A stretch of DNA of 64,000 nucleotides from Saccopteryx bilineata. Its lineage: Eukaryota; Chordata; Mammalia; Chiroptera; Emballonuridae. The notes beneath the pieces are model-generated. The model saw nothing but the letters and a program-made list of their open reading frames with translations. It was not told the DNA's origin and searched no databases. The position numbers and the translations under genes were made by a program. Location of the stretch: assembly GCF_036850765.1 (NCBI RefSeq), contig NC_089490.1, positions 129,732,522-129,796,521 of the forward strand, read 5' to 3'. Positions 46,651 to 56,960 of this stretch are shown in pieces. Position 1 is the stretch's first letter; every line of letters starts with the position of its first letter.

Positions 46651-46652
46651 AA

Positions 46653-47492
46653 TGTAAAGCCAGTAGCCAGGGCTGCCACTATCAAAGCAGACGCCTGGCT
46701 CATGCAGGTTCGCATTGGATTTGGACAGTCGGTAAAGAAACAATGGAGCCAAAAACTGGTGGGCCATAGTCTTTAATTCTAGCTTGCACCCGGCGGGCAA
46801 GTAAAAACATACACTGGGCTCCAGAACCCACTCACATTCAGTGCTCACAAAGCTACTGACTTATCCGAATTTCCTAGAATCAAAGGTTTCTAGCTCACCA
46901 GACTTATTCACCTCTGTTCCCCATCTCCTTCCTTCTCCAGCGTCAAACTGCACAAACTGGCCTCTCACTCAATACTCCGCCATCTTGGCTGCTTCTCCTG
47001 GCCACATGGCCTCTTTCTGCACTCTGCTCTGCTCCCTCTGCTCTCTCATGCTAATCATCCCAGGAACCAAGGGGGAGCAAGCTCCTATTCTAGCTCTCGG
47101 TTCCCTCACCCAACACTCCGCCATCTTGGCTGCTTCCCCTGGCCTCCTCCACGTGGCCTCTCTTTGCTCTCTGCTCTCTAATGCTAATCTCAGGAACCAA
47201 GAGAGGGCAAGCTCCCGTTCTGCCCCTATTTTATAGTGTAGAAATCCAAACCTTTAATCCAATATACACAATAGGGAAGTCTCTAATACAAAGTCACTTC
47301 TCTGAGGCATGATTGGATTGTACCGCCCCACATTAAAAAGGGTGGGAAAGGCTTAATTTCAAAACCAAGCCCCAGGCTACAACGATCCTGCCTGCCCACA
47401 GAGACACACATTAATATCACCTGGGCGAAGGCCTCCACGTGGGCAGCGTCATCTTTAACAAAGTGAGCATAATATATTTTATCTGCCCAACA
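46653..47492 (-). repeat. Provirus 1, 5' LTR
   Basis: 840 bp, reading TGTTGGGCAGATAAA to GGCTTTACA on the minus strand. It contains a partial internal duplication of the 'CCATCTTGGCTGCTTC' region (46980-47060 and 47107-47180) that the 48062 copy lacks. Confidence 0.9.
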
Positions 47493-47568
47493 CCCAGCAT
47501 TAACTAAATGCAGTCTGTTGGTCCTGGCTGGTTTGCTCAGTGGTAGAACATCAGCCTGGTATGTAGAT

Positions 47569-47908
47569 TGTAAGGTGTGAGCAATGGGGGAAGGTCGCGT
47601 GAGAAACCAGCCTGGGAACTTTGACTAGACAAGCCCATACCCATGCACACCAAAAGAAACTTCCCAGAAGTACTTTGGAAAAGAGAGACTATCTGCCAGC
47701 CAGTGAAATTTCACTATGCCATATTAGCTTGACCACCCTAGACAACCCTTTAAATATGCCCCACACGGTTTCCTCCATGCAACTAACCCTGGCCTCTGTC
47801 CCCTGGACCAGGGAACATCGTCCAGGAAGCGCTGTACTAAATAAAGCTTTTGCTATTCCACACTCTATGGCTATGTCCTTCTTCCTCAGCAGGGAAAAAT
47901 ACCTTACA
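47569..47908 (+). mobile_element. 340-bp solo LTR with palindromic ends
   Basis: Begins TGTAAGGT and ends ACCTTACA, so its last eight bases are the exact inverted form of its first eight. Flanked by the exact 5-bp repeat TAGAT (47564-47568 and 47909-47913). AATAAA at about 47840 shows plus-strand sense. No interior or partner LTR of this family in the window. Confidence 0.9.
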
Positions 47909-47982
47909 TAGATGTCCTAGGTTATATTCCGGGTCAGGGCACACAGAAGCAACCATCTGCTTTTTCACTCCTCCCCCTTTCC

Positions 47983-48061
47983 TACACTGCTAACAAAAAT
48001 TAGGGGATATTTCAAAATGAATATGAAGTTATAAAATATCCCCTAATTTTTGTGAGCAGTA
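47983..48061. mobile_element. Mariner-type MITE (about 80 bp hairpin)
   Basis: The arms TGCT(A)ACAAAAATTAGGGGATA and TATCCCCTAATTTTTGTGAGCA are near-perfect inverted repeats around a 30-base loop. TA lies at each edge, as expected for Tc1/mariner targets. Confidence 0.88.
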
Positions 48062-48761
48062 TGTAAAGCCAGTATCCACGGCCAGGGCCACTATCAAAGC
48101 AGCCACCAGGCCCATGCAGGTTCGCATTGGATTCGGACAGTCAGTAAAGAAACAACGGAGCCACAAACTGGTGGGCCATAGTCTTTAATTCTAGCTTGCA
48201 CCCGGCGGGCAAGTAAAAACACACACTGGGCTCCAAAACCCACTCACATTCAGTGCTCACAAAGCCACTGACTTATCCGAGTTTCCTAGAATCAAAGGTT
48301 TCTAGCTCACCAGCCTTATTCTCCTCAGTTCCCCATCTCCTTCCTTATCCCAGATACAAACTCTACACAAACTGACATCTCACTCAGCACTCCGCCATCT
48401 TGGCTGCTTCTCCTGGTCTCCTCCACGTGGCCTCTCTTTGCTCTCTGCTCTCTCCTCTGCTAATCTCAGGAACCAAGAGCGCAAGCTCTCGTTCTGCCCC
48501 CATTTTATAGTGTAGAAATCCAAATCTTTAATCCAATATACAAAACAGGGAAGTCTCTAATACAGTCACTTCTCTGAGGCATGATTGGATTGTACCGCCC
48601 TACATCAAAAAGGGTAGGAAAGGCTTAATCCCAAAACCAAGCCCCAGGCTACAAGGATTCTGCCTGCCCCCAACACACATTAATATCACCTGGGCAACGG
48701 CCTCCACGTGGGCAGCGTCATCTTTTACAAAGTGAGCATAATACATTTTATCTGCCCAACA
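48062..48761 (-). mobile_element. Solo LTR, family A
   Basis: 700 bp, same ends as the provirus 1 LTRs. Flanks CAGTA (48057-48061) and CAATA (48762-48766) are a 5-bp repeat with one change. It sits directly at the edge of the mariner MITE. Confidence 0.88.
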
Positions 48762-49098
48762 CAATATATTTCTCTTCCCCTTCATCAGCCATGGCTCCAT
48801 CAATTAGAGCAAGTTGGCCTATGCATCAGGTGCCAAAAAAATGACTGTTGCTGAGCCTGGTGGCAGATGTGCAGGGCATCGCCCTCTAGTGGGCTTGCCA
48901 GGTGGATCCCGGTCCCTGTGTATGTAGGAGTCTGTCTCTCTGTCTGACCTAATCTCACTTTAAAAAAAAATACCATTGTTGTAAAGTAGTGTACTTGAAT
49001 CTGCAGGTTACATAGAGACACCAAGTCCAAATGAATTTTTGAGGAGTTTATTAATTAGCTGGCTAGCTACACAGGGCACAATCCCAAATCATGTAGAA

Positions 49099-49260
49099 CA
49101 GTGGTTCTCAACTTGTGGGTCGCGACCCCGGCGGGTGTTGAATGACCAAAACACAGGGGTCACCTAAAGCCATCGGAAAATACATATGGCTTTAGGCGAT
49201 CCCTGTGTTTTGGTCGTTGGACCCCTGCCAGGGTCGCGACCCACAGGTTGAGAACCGCTG
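49099..49260. mobile_element. hAT-type MITE (CAGTGGTTCTCAAC ends)
   Basis: 162 bp, ends CAGTGGTTCTCAACTTGTGG and CCACAGGTTGAGAACCGCTG. Exact 8-bp duplication ATGTAGAA at 49091-49098 and 49261-49268. The arms pair over most of their length. A different family from the CAGGGGTCCCC elements. Confidence 0.95.
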
Positions 49261-49290
49261 ATGTAGAAAGTCCCTATCATTCTGTGGCTG

Positions 49291-49395
49291 ATTTTATATA
49301 TATATAAAATCATATATAATTTTATATATGATTATATATATAATTATATATATATAATATATATATATATTATATATTATAAATATATATATATA

Positions 49396-49428
<33 letters not shown>
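49291..49428. repeat. (AT)n-rich microsatellite
   Basis: About 138 bases almost entirely of A and T with several TATATA runs and self-complementary blocks; could form hairpins or be unstable. Confidence 0.9.
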
Positions 49429-49445
<17 letters not shown>

Positions 49446-49802
49446 TTTTTCCGAAGCTGGAAACGGGGAGGCAGTCAGACAGACTCTCGCATGCGCCTGA
49501 CCGGGATCCACCCAGCATGCCCACCAGGGGGCGATGCTCTGCCCCTCCGGGGCATTGCTCTGTTGCATCCAGAGTCATTCTAGCGACTGAGGCAGAGGCC
49601 ACAGAGCCATCCTCAGCGTCCGGGCCATCTTTGCTCCAATGGAGCCTTGGCTGTGGGAGGGGAAGAGAGAGACAGAGAGGAAGGAGAGGGGGAGGGGTGG
49701 AGAAGCAGATGGGTGCCTCTCCTGTGTGCCCTGGCCGGGAATCAAACCCGGGACTCCTGCATGCCAGGCCGACGCTCTACCACTGAGCCAACCTGCCAGG
49801 GC
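49429..49802 (-). mobile_element. SINE family 1, inverted
   Basis: T-tail joins the AT microsatellite; head ends GCCAGGGC at 49802. Copies of CTGTGGCTGATTTTATA lie on both sides. Confidence 0.94.
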
Positions 49803-50262
49803 CTGTGGTTGATTTTTTTTTTCCCCCTGTGGCTGATTTTATAGACAAATCACATACCGGTTGGGGTGGGTAAGGAGGCGCTTGTGATCCCTTGGTCCTT
49901 TAGTTGTAAGAATAAGATAGCACTTGAACTCCAGGTGTGCAGGCTTTATTAGAGGAGAAAGACATGCCAGGGCACTTCTCTGAAAGAAGGGCCCTAAAAA
50001 CAGACTGAGGTAAAACTTTATAGGGTTGGGGATAGCCTCGAGCAAGGGCGTGCTGGTATGTTCGACTTTCTGGAATACTCCTCTTAGGGGTGATTGACCA
50101 GCTTCCTGGAATTCCTTTGTCCCAGGGGCGATTGTCTCGTAATTAAGGGTCGGGTCAGGCAGCCAAGTGGAACAGCAAAAGGGCAGTTATAATTCATGTA
50201 TCTATCATTTCTCAACTCTGTGGTTACATATAAAAGAAAGGCAGTTATTAATTTTATAATAT

Positions 50263-50691
50263 ATGGTGAGGGGTGACGAGGAGAAAGAGGAGAAAAATTT
50301 GGAAAATTATTGTTTCTTCTGGAGAGAACTCAAGAAAAGAGCCTTGCCAAGCCAAGTCCCTCATCCAGTTAAGGAGGTCATCAATTTCTGTGCTATGAGG
50401 TCTGAACCAGGCGATGTCTTCGAAAACCTGAGTGAGGAAGTAAAAAAATTTTGCGAGGTAATAATTGTGAATTGCTTGCTGCGAGTGCTGAGTGGACAGA
50501 GTGACATGGTGATACGTGATCTCCTGGATGAGCCTCATGAGACGTGCTGGTCTGGTTCCTCTCGAATGGAAGGACATGTGGAGATTTTTAGAGACAGGGA
50601 ACCTGTTGGTGTAAGTTTTAGAAGGACTGAATATGTGTGGTTAAAAGGAAGGGGGTTTGGAGAACATTCAGGAGGAAACTTCTCGGGCTGA
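50263..50691 (+). other. 142-codon antisense open frame in provirus 2
   Basis: A true ATG-started frame runs opposite to the provirus in the region between the envelope end and the 3' LTR. It is charged and has no recognised domain. Chance is the simplest explanation. It is recorded because it is the longest clean frame in this provirus. Confidence 0.3.
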
Positions 50692-50717
50692 GGGGCGGCT
50701 TCTTCCTGCTGTCATCC

Positions 50718-52240
50718 CTACCTATTTGATATTTCCCTCATGAAGTTCTCCTTGGGTATTGGGGAATAGGAGTGTAGGAGCTTTTGATTGTAAGTAATCC
50801 TAGAGATTTCTCTCATCCGGGCCTGTAGGAACTTGTTAAAGAAGGGGGCAAGCATTAAAATTAGGCACAAAATTAGGATTGGTCCTATAATTGGTGCTAG
50901 CATGGAGAACAAAGGGTTTTTCCACCATTGTTTGGAGTAGGGGTCAGTACTGGCCTGGCCATTGCAGATTTGTTCTTGAAGTTTTTGGAGAGAGTTGATA
51001 TTCTCCTCGACCAGGCCAGACTCGTTAATGTAGTAGCAACACTGTTCCTGTAAAAAGAAGCAAGTACCGCCCTTCTCTGCTGTTAGTAGATCTAAAGCCT
51101 TCCAGTTTTGTAGGGCAACCTGAGCTAGAGAGGTCAGTTGTCTCTGGAGGGAGACTAGAGAGGTGGCTGAATTATCAAGGGCCTATTCTAGGTCTGCCTT
51201 TAGTTGGTTAGTAGTCCATATACTATGGCCTAAGCCAGCCCCACCTATTCCTATAGTCGCTATAGAGGTGGCAAGGGTAAGGCCAAGGAGGACCGGGAGG
51301 AAGGCAACCCGTTTATTCCTGCTTGTTCTCAGCTGGTTTGAAAATTCTTTCTCTCTATAATATGTTAGTTGTGGCGCAACTATTACCGCGACACAAGGGG
51401 GAGGGGAGAAGAGGTGTTTAAGGTTTTAAGAATGGTTCCATTGCACCAGAAATGAGTTCTGTTAGGGCTGGTTAGAGAAGTTTTGATTGGGATAGTCTTA
51501 TTACATAAGGGGTAGGCCTATTGGTGTAGCAAATTGAGAGGGTCTTTTTGGAAGGGAGGAACTCCAGAGAGAGAAAAAGGGGTTGGATTTTTGGTGATGT
51601 TGAGTGGGTAGGGTAAAGGAACCACAGTGATGGGAGGCTTATTAAGAAAGGCATAGAGAAAGCAGTGAGAAGTGTTATATATAGAAGTGAGGTTGAGAAC
51701 TTGGATGCCCTGCTTGATGAGCCCTAGCCATGAGAAAGGTCGGGAGTAGGGGTGTATTTATAGGGTTTCAGATTTTTCTGTTTCATGAGGGCAGGTTTCA
51801 GGGTTGGTGTGTAGGATTAGGTAGATTTTTTCAATTTTCTGATTGGCAAAGGTCTACATGTAATTCTGTAAGAAACTAGTGAACAAATGAAAAAGGCAGG
51901 GTCCAAAATTTAGAAAAAAAAATAGGAGAGTGAGTGGACCAATGAAAGGCAATAGTCAAGACACCCAGTTTGTGTAAAACCACTGATTCCATGTTTACAA
52001 ATTTGCTGGGAGAGAGAGAGAGAGGGAGAGAGAGAGAGAGAGAGAATAAGACAGGGCATTAGCCAGTCCCTCTGCCCTTAGACCTATTGAAATTTTTAAA
52101 GCACCAAAAAGAGGAATTACCTGTATAGCTTGTTTGGTCCTTAGATTGACAGGTAGTGTACTAGAAATTGAAAGAGGCTCATGGGTGGGATTAGATTGAT
52201 ATTTGGGGTGAGATAGACTAGGGTACAGGTTTCTGTCCAA
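50718..52240 (-). pseudogene. env: Provirus 2 envelope remnant
   Basis: The transmembrane subunit is well preserved. A furin-type site RNKR lies near 51315. A glycine-rich fusion-peptide-like GIGGAGLG follows at about 51240. Next come a heptad region, the CX6CC disulfide motif (CFFLQEQCC, about 51045-51065) and a membrane span (IIGPILILCLILML, about 50860-50895). The stop is at 50718-50720. An in-frame TAG at 51183-51185 breaks it. The surface subunit to the right is eroded. CX6CC marks a gamma-type envelope. Confidence 0.85.
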
Positions 52241-52249
52241 TTAGTAGGG

Positions 52250-53800
52250 AGAAACATATAGGTGTTATGCCATTTTTCTACTTTAGCAGCAGTGGGAATT
52301 GTCAGGATCACGGTGTGTGGACCTGTCCATGTGAAAGTCAGTTCTTGAGTGATGTACTGCTGGAAGCACCTCTTGGAAAGTCTCCGAACAGCTCGCTGAG
52401 TAACTTGTAAATCCTGAAAATACTTAGGGAAAGGGTGGTTACATTTCTACACTTTGCAGTTAGAGTTTAAGTCTTAGTGACCACTGCTTCTAGCTGGAAT
52501 AGCAGCAGGTCCCAGCCTACAATAGGCTTGAGGCATTGAGAAAAGAGGAATAAAGGAGATACTATACATTAAATAAAGTAATAAAATCAGACTGTCAATA
52601 CCCACAGTAGAGATTTTTGAGGGATAAATAAAATTCAAATATTCAGGCAAGGCATAGTAGATGGCCCTTGTGTTTACAAGAAATGAGATTAGCTTATTTG
52701 CTGTTTAGAAGAAATACCTCAGGCTCGTGAACAATGTCCTTGGGCCTTCAGTGGCAATTTCCAGCATGCTGGGCAAGGTCAGGTCACAGGTAGCTGGAAA
52801 GGGCTAGAAGAGACTGAACCCTCCTTCCATGGAACAAGGGGGCAGCTTATATTCTCATGTCCTCTGTCCACAGCAGAGACATGTAAACTGGTGGGGCCGG
52901 GAAGCCTGGCAGGCTTCAGTTCAATGACCTTTCCTTCCACTCTTGAAGCAGGGCTCTGATGGAATTCTATGAAGCCCTTTAGTGTGCTGGAGCCTAAAGC
53001 TGGTATTTCCTGACTTCTTTTGGTCCTTATTTGCCTTTTCTGTTACTTCCTTGGCCATTATAGACCTTAAAAGCTATGCTCAGAAGATCTCACTGAGGGG
53101 CTTGACTAAGAGAGCAAAACTGGAAATCCAGTGTCTAAAGAAGCCTATTAGACTGAGGAAAGAAAGGATTTGATTTGCATTGGTAGGTGGTTGGAAACTG
53201 TGGAGGGTCTGAGTTCGATTTAGGGTGAGACCTCAGGTGGTGGGGGTTAAGGTGATGCCAAGATAGGCTATGGACTAAGAGTGAAGTTGAGCCTTAGCTC
53301 AACTTAGAGAAGACGTGATATCCCTTCATGGCGAGCAAGTTAAGAAGGGTGGCTGGCTGTGTGTCTCCTTGAGGTAGGCAGGGAGGGGCTGCAGAGGAGT
53401 AGGTTATTTACATATTGTAAGAGAGTACTAGTTTTGAGATTACATGCTGCTAAATCCTGAGCTAGTGCTTGCTCAAACAGGTGTGGGCTGTTTTTGATCC
53501 CCTGGGGTAAGACAATCCATGTAAGTTGCTGGGCTGCATTAGTGTCCAGGTAAAGGCAAACAGAAAGTAAGAGTCAGGGTGTAAAGGAATGGTAAAGCAG
53601 GCATTCTTGAGGTCTAGGACTGTGTAGAGAGTGGTGTTTGAGGGAATGTGTGACAGTAAATTGTAGAGATTAGGGACTACTGGATGAAGGGGAACTACTG
53701 ACTCATTGATTAGGTGTAAAGCTTGTATGAGGCGATAAACCCCTGAAGGTTTTCGAACAGGTAGGATGAGGGTATTGCAGGGAGAGTCCATGGGGATGAG
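52250..53800 (-). pseudogene. pol: Provirus 2 pol remnant (RT to integrase end)
   Basis: The frame at 53462-53791 reads SPCNTLILPVRKPSGVYRLI and later TVLDLKNACFTIPLHPDS, the gammaretroviral RT fingers/palm start with the first catalytic aspartate. The VLPQG and YxDD region is not intact. At 52290-52345 the minus strand matches the C-terminal integrase phrase GPHTVILT. The section between is broken by stops. Confidence 0.82.
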
Positions 53801-54095
53801 TAAGCCTTGATTTAAGAGGTGGGTAATTATTGGTTTAAGGCCTTGGAAACAGACATAGTTACATAGTAAACAAAGATTTTATATATAAATTTTGAGGCCA
53901 ACTGGAGAAATTCCTTACCTTTCTGGTCCAGCAGGTTTCAGGACAGGGTCGGGCTGCTGGTCGCTCAACTGCACTCACACCACACTCACACAGCCAAACA
54001 GAATCAGGAAGTTAGCCTGGACAAGTTGCCACTGTCCACTGCTTCCCTGGTTGTAAGTTAGGCCAGCAAGGGGATTATCCAGGCAGTCGGTACCC

Positions 54096-54115
54096 TGTCC
54101 CGAGTTTCGGCACCA
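54096..54115 (-). promoter_or_regulatory. Primer-binding site, tRNA-Phe-like
   Basis: The minus strand reads TGGTGCCGAAACTCGGGA two bases after the 5' LTR. It differs at one base from the complement of the phenylalanine tRNA 3' end (…AAACCCGGGA). Confidence 0.85.
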
Positions 54116-54421
54116 GATATAAGAATGAGACGGCACTTGAACTCCAGGTGTGCAGGCTTTATTAGAGGAGAAAGACCTGCCGGGGCACTTCTCCTAAAGA
54201 AGGGCCCCAAAACCAGACTAAGGTAAAACTTTATAGGGTTGGGGATAGCCTCAAGCAAGGGTGTGCTGTTATGTTCGGCTTTCTGGAATACCCCTCTTTG
54301 GGGTGAATGACCAGCTTCCTGAAACTCTTTTGTCCCAGGGGCAATTGTCCCATAATTAAGGGTGGGGTCAGGCAGCCAAGTGGAACAGCAAAAGAGCAGC
54401 TGTAATTCATGTATCTATCAG

Positions 54422-55589
54422 TAGTAAGGTACTAACAAGCTACAGAATTAATATTAATAGTTTAGGAAGCTTAACAAACATTTTATTGATTTGGGCTAAG
54501 CGTGCAGAGAGATTTTGTGAATGTGATTTCTATACTTGTGTGATTAGCACCAACTCAGGATGGCTGATAGCATTGTATTGTAAATGAAGAGGGAAAGGAG
54601 ATTTAGATTCCCATCCATCTGCCCACACCTGTGAGGAAGCAGGTAAATAGCTAGCCAGGTGCAGGAAAGGAGAGATTGAAAAAATCTTTTCTTATTTGAT
54701 GAGCCATTTGAAGGCATTTTATCCCCTAGTGCCATGGAAACTACCCCTCCCCTCCTGAAAGCATATAATTAATGTATATATCTCTAAACAAAGGAATGGC
54801 AAATGAACACTAGAAAATTTAGGAATATCTTTTTTGTATTCTTTTTTTTATTTTTTATTTTTCTGAAGCTGGAAATGGGGAGAGACAGTCAGACAGACTC
54901 CCGCATGCGCCCCACCGGGATCCACCCGGCACGCCCACCAGGGACAAGGCTTTGCCCACCAGGGGGCGATGCTCTGCCCCTCCAGGGCCTCGCTCTGCCA
55001 CGACCAGAGCCACTCTAGCACCTGGGACAGAGGCCAAGGAGCCATCCCCAGCGCCCGGGCCATCTTTTGCTCCAATGGAGCTTTGGCTGCGGGAGGGGAA
55101 GAGAGAGACAGAGAGGAAGGAGGGGGGGTGGAGAAGCAAATGGGCGCTTCTCCTATGTGCCCTGGCCGGGAATCGAACCCGGGTCCCCCGCACGCCAGGC
55201 CGACGCTCTACCGCTGAGCCAACTGGCCAGGGCCAGGAATATCTTTTAATATGTGGAATAACATTTTTCCAATTGTGTTACCTTATAAGTTTTGTTATAT
55301 AGAAATGTTTTATGAATCCTATAGACAAATGTTGTAAGCTTGCTAATGAATTATGTCCATCTTCCTCCTTTTCCCGCCAACCTGTGTGTGTGTGAACAAA
55401 GGTATATAACCTGCTGCAAGGGCTGTGCCCGGACACACACGCGATTTGGGCCTGCACATACCCCGCGTCAGTCATATGCGACCAACATATTTAAATAAAC
55501 CTCCTCCTTTAATAAAATTCCTTAAAATTCATCTGGACTTGATATCTCTATGTAAACCCACGGAATTGAGGTACGAGTACTTTACAACA
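54422..55589 (+). mobile_element. LTR family F variant, plus orientation (with SINE)
   Basis: Body matches the reverse of LTR 60263 (for example 'GAGAGATTTTGTGAATGTGATTT' and 'AGCTAGCCAGGTGCAGG'). TATATAA at about 55401, AATAAA twice near 55492-55520, and ends ACTTTACAACA. Carries a family 1 SINE at 54836-55233. Its left edge is blurred by provirus 2. Confidence 0.8.
54836..55233 (-). mobile_element. SINE family 1, inverted
   Basis: Inserted in the LTR above, direct repeats AGGAATATCTTTT at 54821-54833 and 55235-55247. Confidence 0.95.
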
Positions 55590-55919
55590 GTTATTCTCAT
55601 GACTTCAGGATGGGAGAGTGAGTCAGAGGGAATTCTTTTTTTTTTTCTTAATAATTTTATTTTTTTAATGGGGCAACATCAATAAATCAAGATACATATA
55701 TTCAAAGATAACAAGTCCAGGTTATCTTGTCGTTCAATTATGTTACATACCCATCACCCAAAGTCAGATTGTCCTCTGTCACCTTCTATCTAGTTTTCTT
55801 TGTGCCCCTCCCCCTCCCCCTTTCCCTCTCCCTCTCCCCCCTCCCCCCGTAACCACCACACTCTTATCAATGTCTCTTAGTTTCACTTTTATGTCCCACC
55901 TACATATGGAATAATGCAG

Positions 55920-56960
55920 TGTTGGGCAGATAAAATGTATTATGCTCACTTTGTTAAAGATGGCTCCGCTGCCCACGTGAGGCCATCGCTCAGGTGATAT
56001 TGATGTGTGGTGAGAATCCTTTTAGCCTGGGGCTTGGTTTTGGGATTAAGCCTTTCCCACCCTTTTTGATGTAAGGTGGTACAATCCAATCATGCCTCAG
56101 AGAAGTGACTTTGTATTAGAGACTTCCCTATTTTGTATATTGGATTAGAGCAGGGGTCCCCAAACTTTTTACACAGGGGGCCAGTTCACTGTCCCTCAGA
56201 CCGTTGGAGGGCCGGGCTATAAAAAAACTATGAACAAGTCCCCATGCACACTGCACATATCTTATTTTAAAGTAAAAAACCAAAATGGGAACAAATACAA
56301 TATTTAAAATAAAGAACAAGTAAATTTAAATCAACAAACTGACCAGTATTTCAATGGGAACTATGCTCCTCTCACTGACCACCAATGAAAGAGGTGCCCC
56401 TTCCGGAAGTGCTGCGAGGGCCGGATAAATGGCCTCAGGGGGCCGCATGTGGCCCACAGGCCGTAGTTTGGGGACCCCTGGATTAGAGGTTGTGAAGCTA
56501 CAATATAAAGTGGGGGCAGAATGGGAGTTTGCACTCTTGGTTCCTGAGATTAGCATGAGAGAGCAGAGAGAGTAGAGCCAGCAGCGGAAGGAGGCCACAT
56601 GGAGGAGGCCAGGAAAAGCAGCCAAGATGGCGGAGTGCTGAGTGAGATGCCAGTTTGTGTAGAGTTCGTATCTGGGATAAGGAAGGAGATGGGGAACTGA
56701 GGAGAATAAGGCTGGTGAGCTAGAAATCTTTGATTCTAGGAAACTCGGATAAGTCAGTGGCTTTGTGAGCACTGAATGTGAGTGGGTTTTGGAGCCCAGT
56801 GTTTGTTTTTACTTGCCCGCCGGGTGCAAGCTAGGATTAAAGACTATGGCCCACCAGTTTGTGGCTCCTTTGTTTCTTTACCGACTGTCCGAATCCAATG
56901 CGAACCTGCATGGGCCGGGCTGCTCTGATGGTGGCCCTGGCCATGGTTTCTGGCTCTACA
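55920..56960 (+). mobile_element. Solo LTR, family A, in LINE-1
   Basis: Starts TGTTGGGCAGATAAAATG and ends TGGCTCTACA; about 711 bp without its MITE. Flanks TGCAG/TGCAC suggest a 5-bp repeat with one change. LINE-1 sequence continues on either side. Confidence 0.9.
56151..56480. mobile_element. hAT-type MITE, copy 3 in LTR
   Basis: 330 bp, ends CAGGGGTCCCCAAAC / GTTTGGGGACCCCTG, exact 8-bp duplication GATTAGAG at 56143-56150 and 56481-56488. Confidence 0.95.

Larger units (their letters stand above)
45590..46652 (-). other. Interior of provirus 1
   Basis: From right to left (transcription sense): primer site (46650-46627), an 87-base leader, an interrupted 175-codon frame (46563-46039), then about 450 bases with no long frame to the 3' LTR. 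A short purine stretch AGGGGTGG precedes the 3' LTR and may be the remnant polypurine tract. Confidence 0.75.
44226..47492 (-). mobile_element. Provirus 1: complete short non-autonomous ERV
   Basis: Two LTRs in the same orientation flank only about 1.06 kb of interior. Each LTR begins TG and ends CA in either strand. The 5-bp repeat CCCAG sits directly outside both ends (44221-44225 and 47493-47497), proving one integration event. On the minus strand the primer-binding site starts two bases after the 5' LTR. No gag, protease, polymerase or envelope motif was found in any frame of the interior, so it must have been moved by enzymes supplied in trans. Solo LTRs of the same family lie at 48062 and 55920. 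Confidence 0.9.
47521..48975 (+). mobile_element. SINE family 1 broken into pieces by three insertions
   Basis: SINE pieces: head 47521-47568, 'GATGTCCTAGG...GGGTCAGGGCACACAGAAGC...' 47914-47982, and the 3' half 48762-48975 with an A-run. Between them lie a solo LTR (47569-47908), a mariner MITE (47983-48061) and a family A solo LTR (48062-48761). Joining the pieces gives an almost complete family 1 SINE. Confidence 0.85.
48977..49904 (-). mobile_element. LTR family F fragment (outer shell, left part)
   Basis: Starts TGTTGTAAAGTAGTGTAC and follows the intact family F LTR (60263) for about 200 bases with inserts: a hAT MITE at 49099-49260, an AT microsatellite and a SINE at 49430-49802. It breaks off where provirus 2 begins. 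Confidence 0.75.
49905..54420 (-). mobile_element. Provirus 2: gammaretrovirus-like ERV, gag-deleted
   Basis: Two 303-bp LTRs (49905-50207 and 54118-54420) in the same orientation flank about 3.9 kb. Flanks TTAGT/GTAGT are a 5-bp repeat with one change. Order in sense (right to left): 5' LTR, primer site, short leader with a possible donor AAAG|GTAAGG at 53918, reverse transcriptase, integrase end, envelope, then 500 bases of 3' region and the 3' LTR. No gag or protease between primer site and RT, so a deletion has joined leader to pol. All coding parts carry stops or frameshifts; it is defective. Confidence 0.88.
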
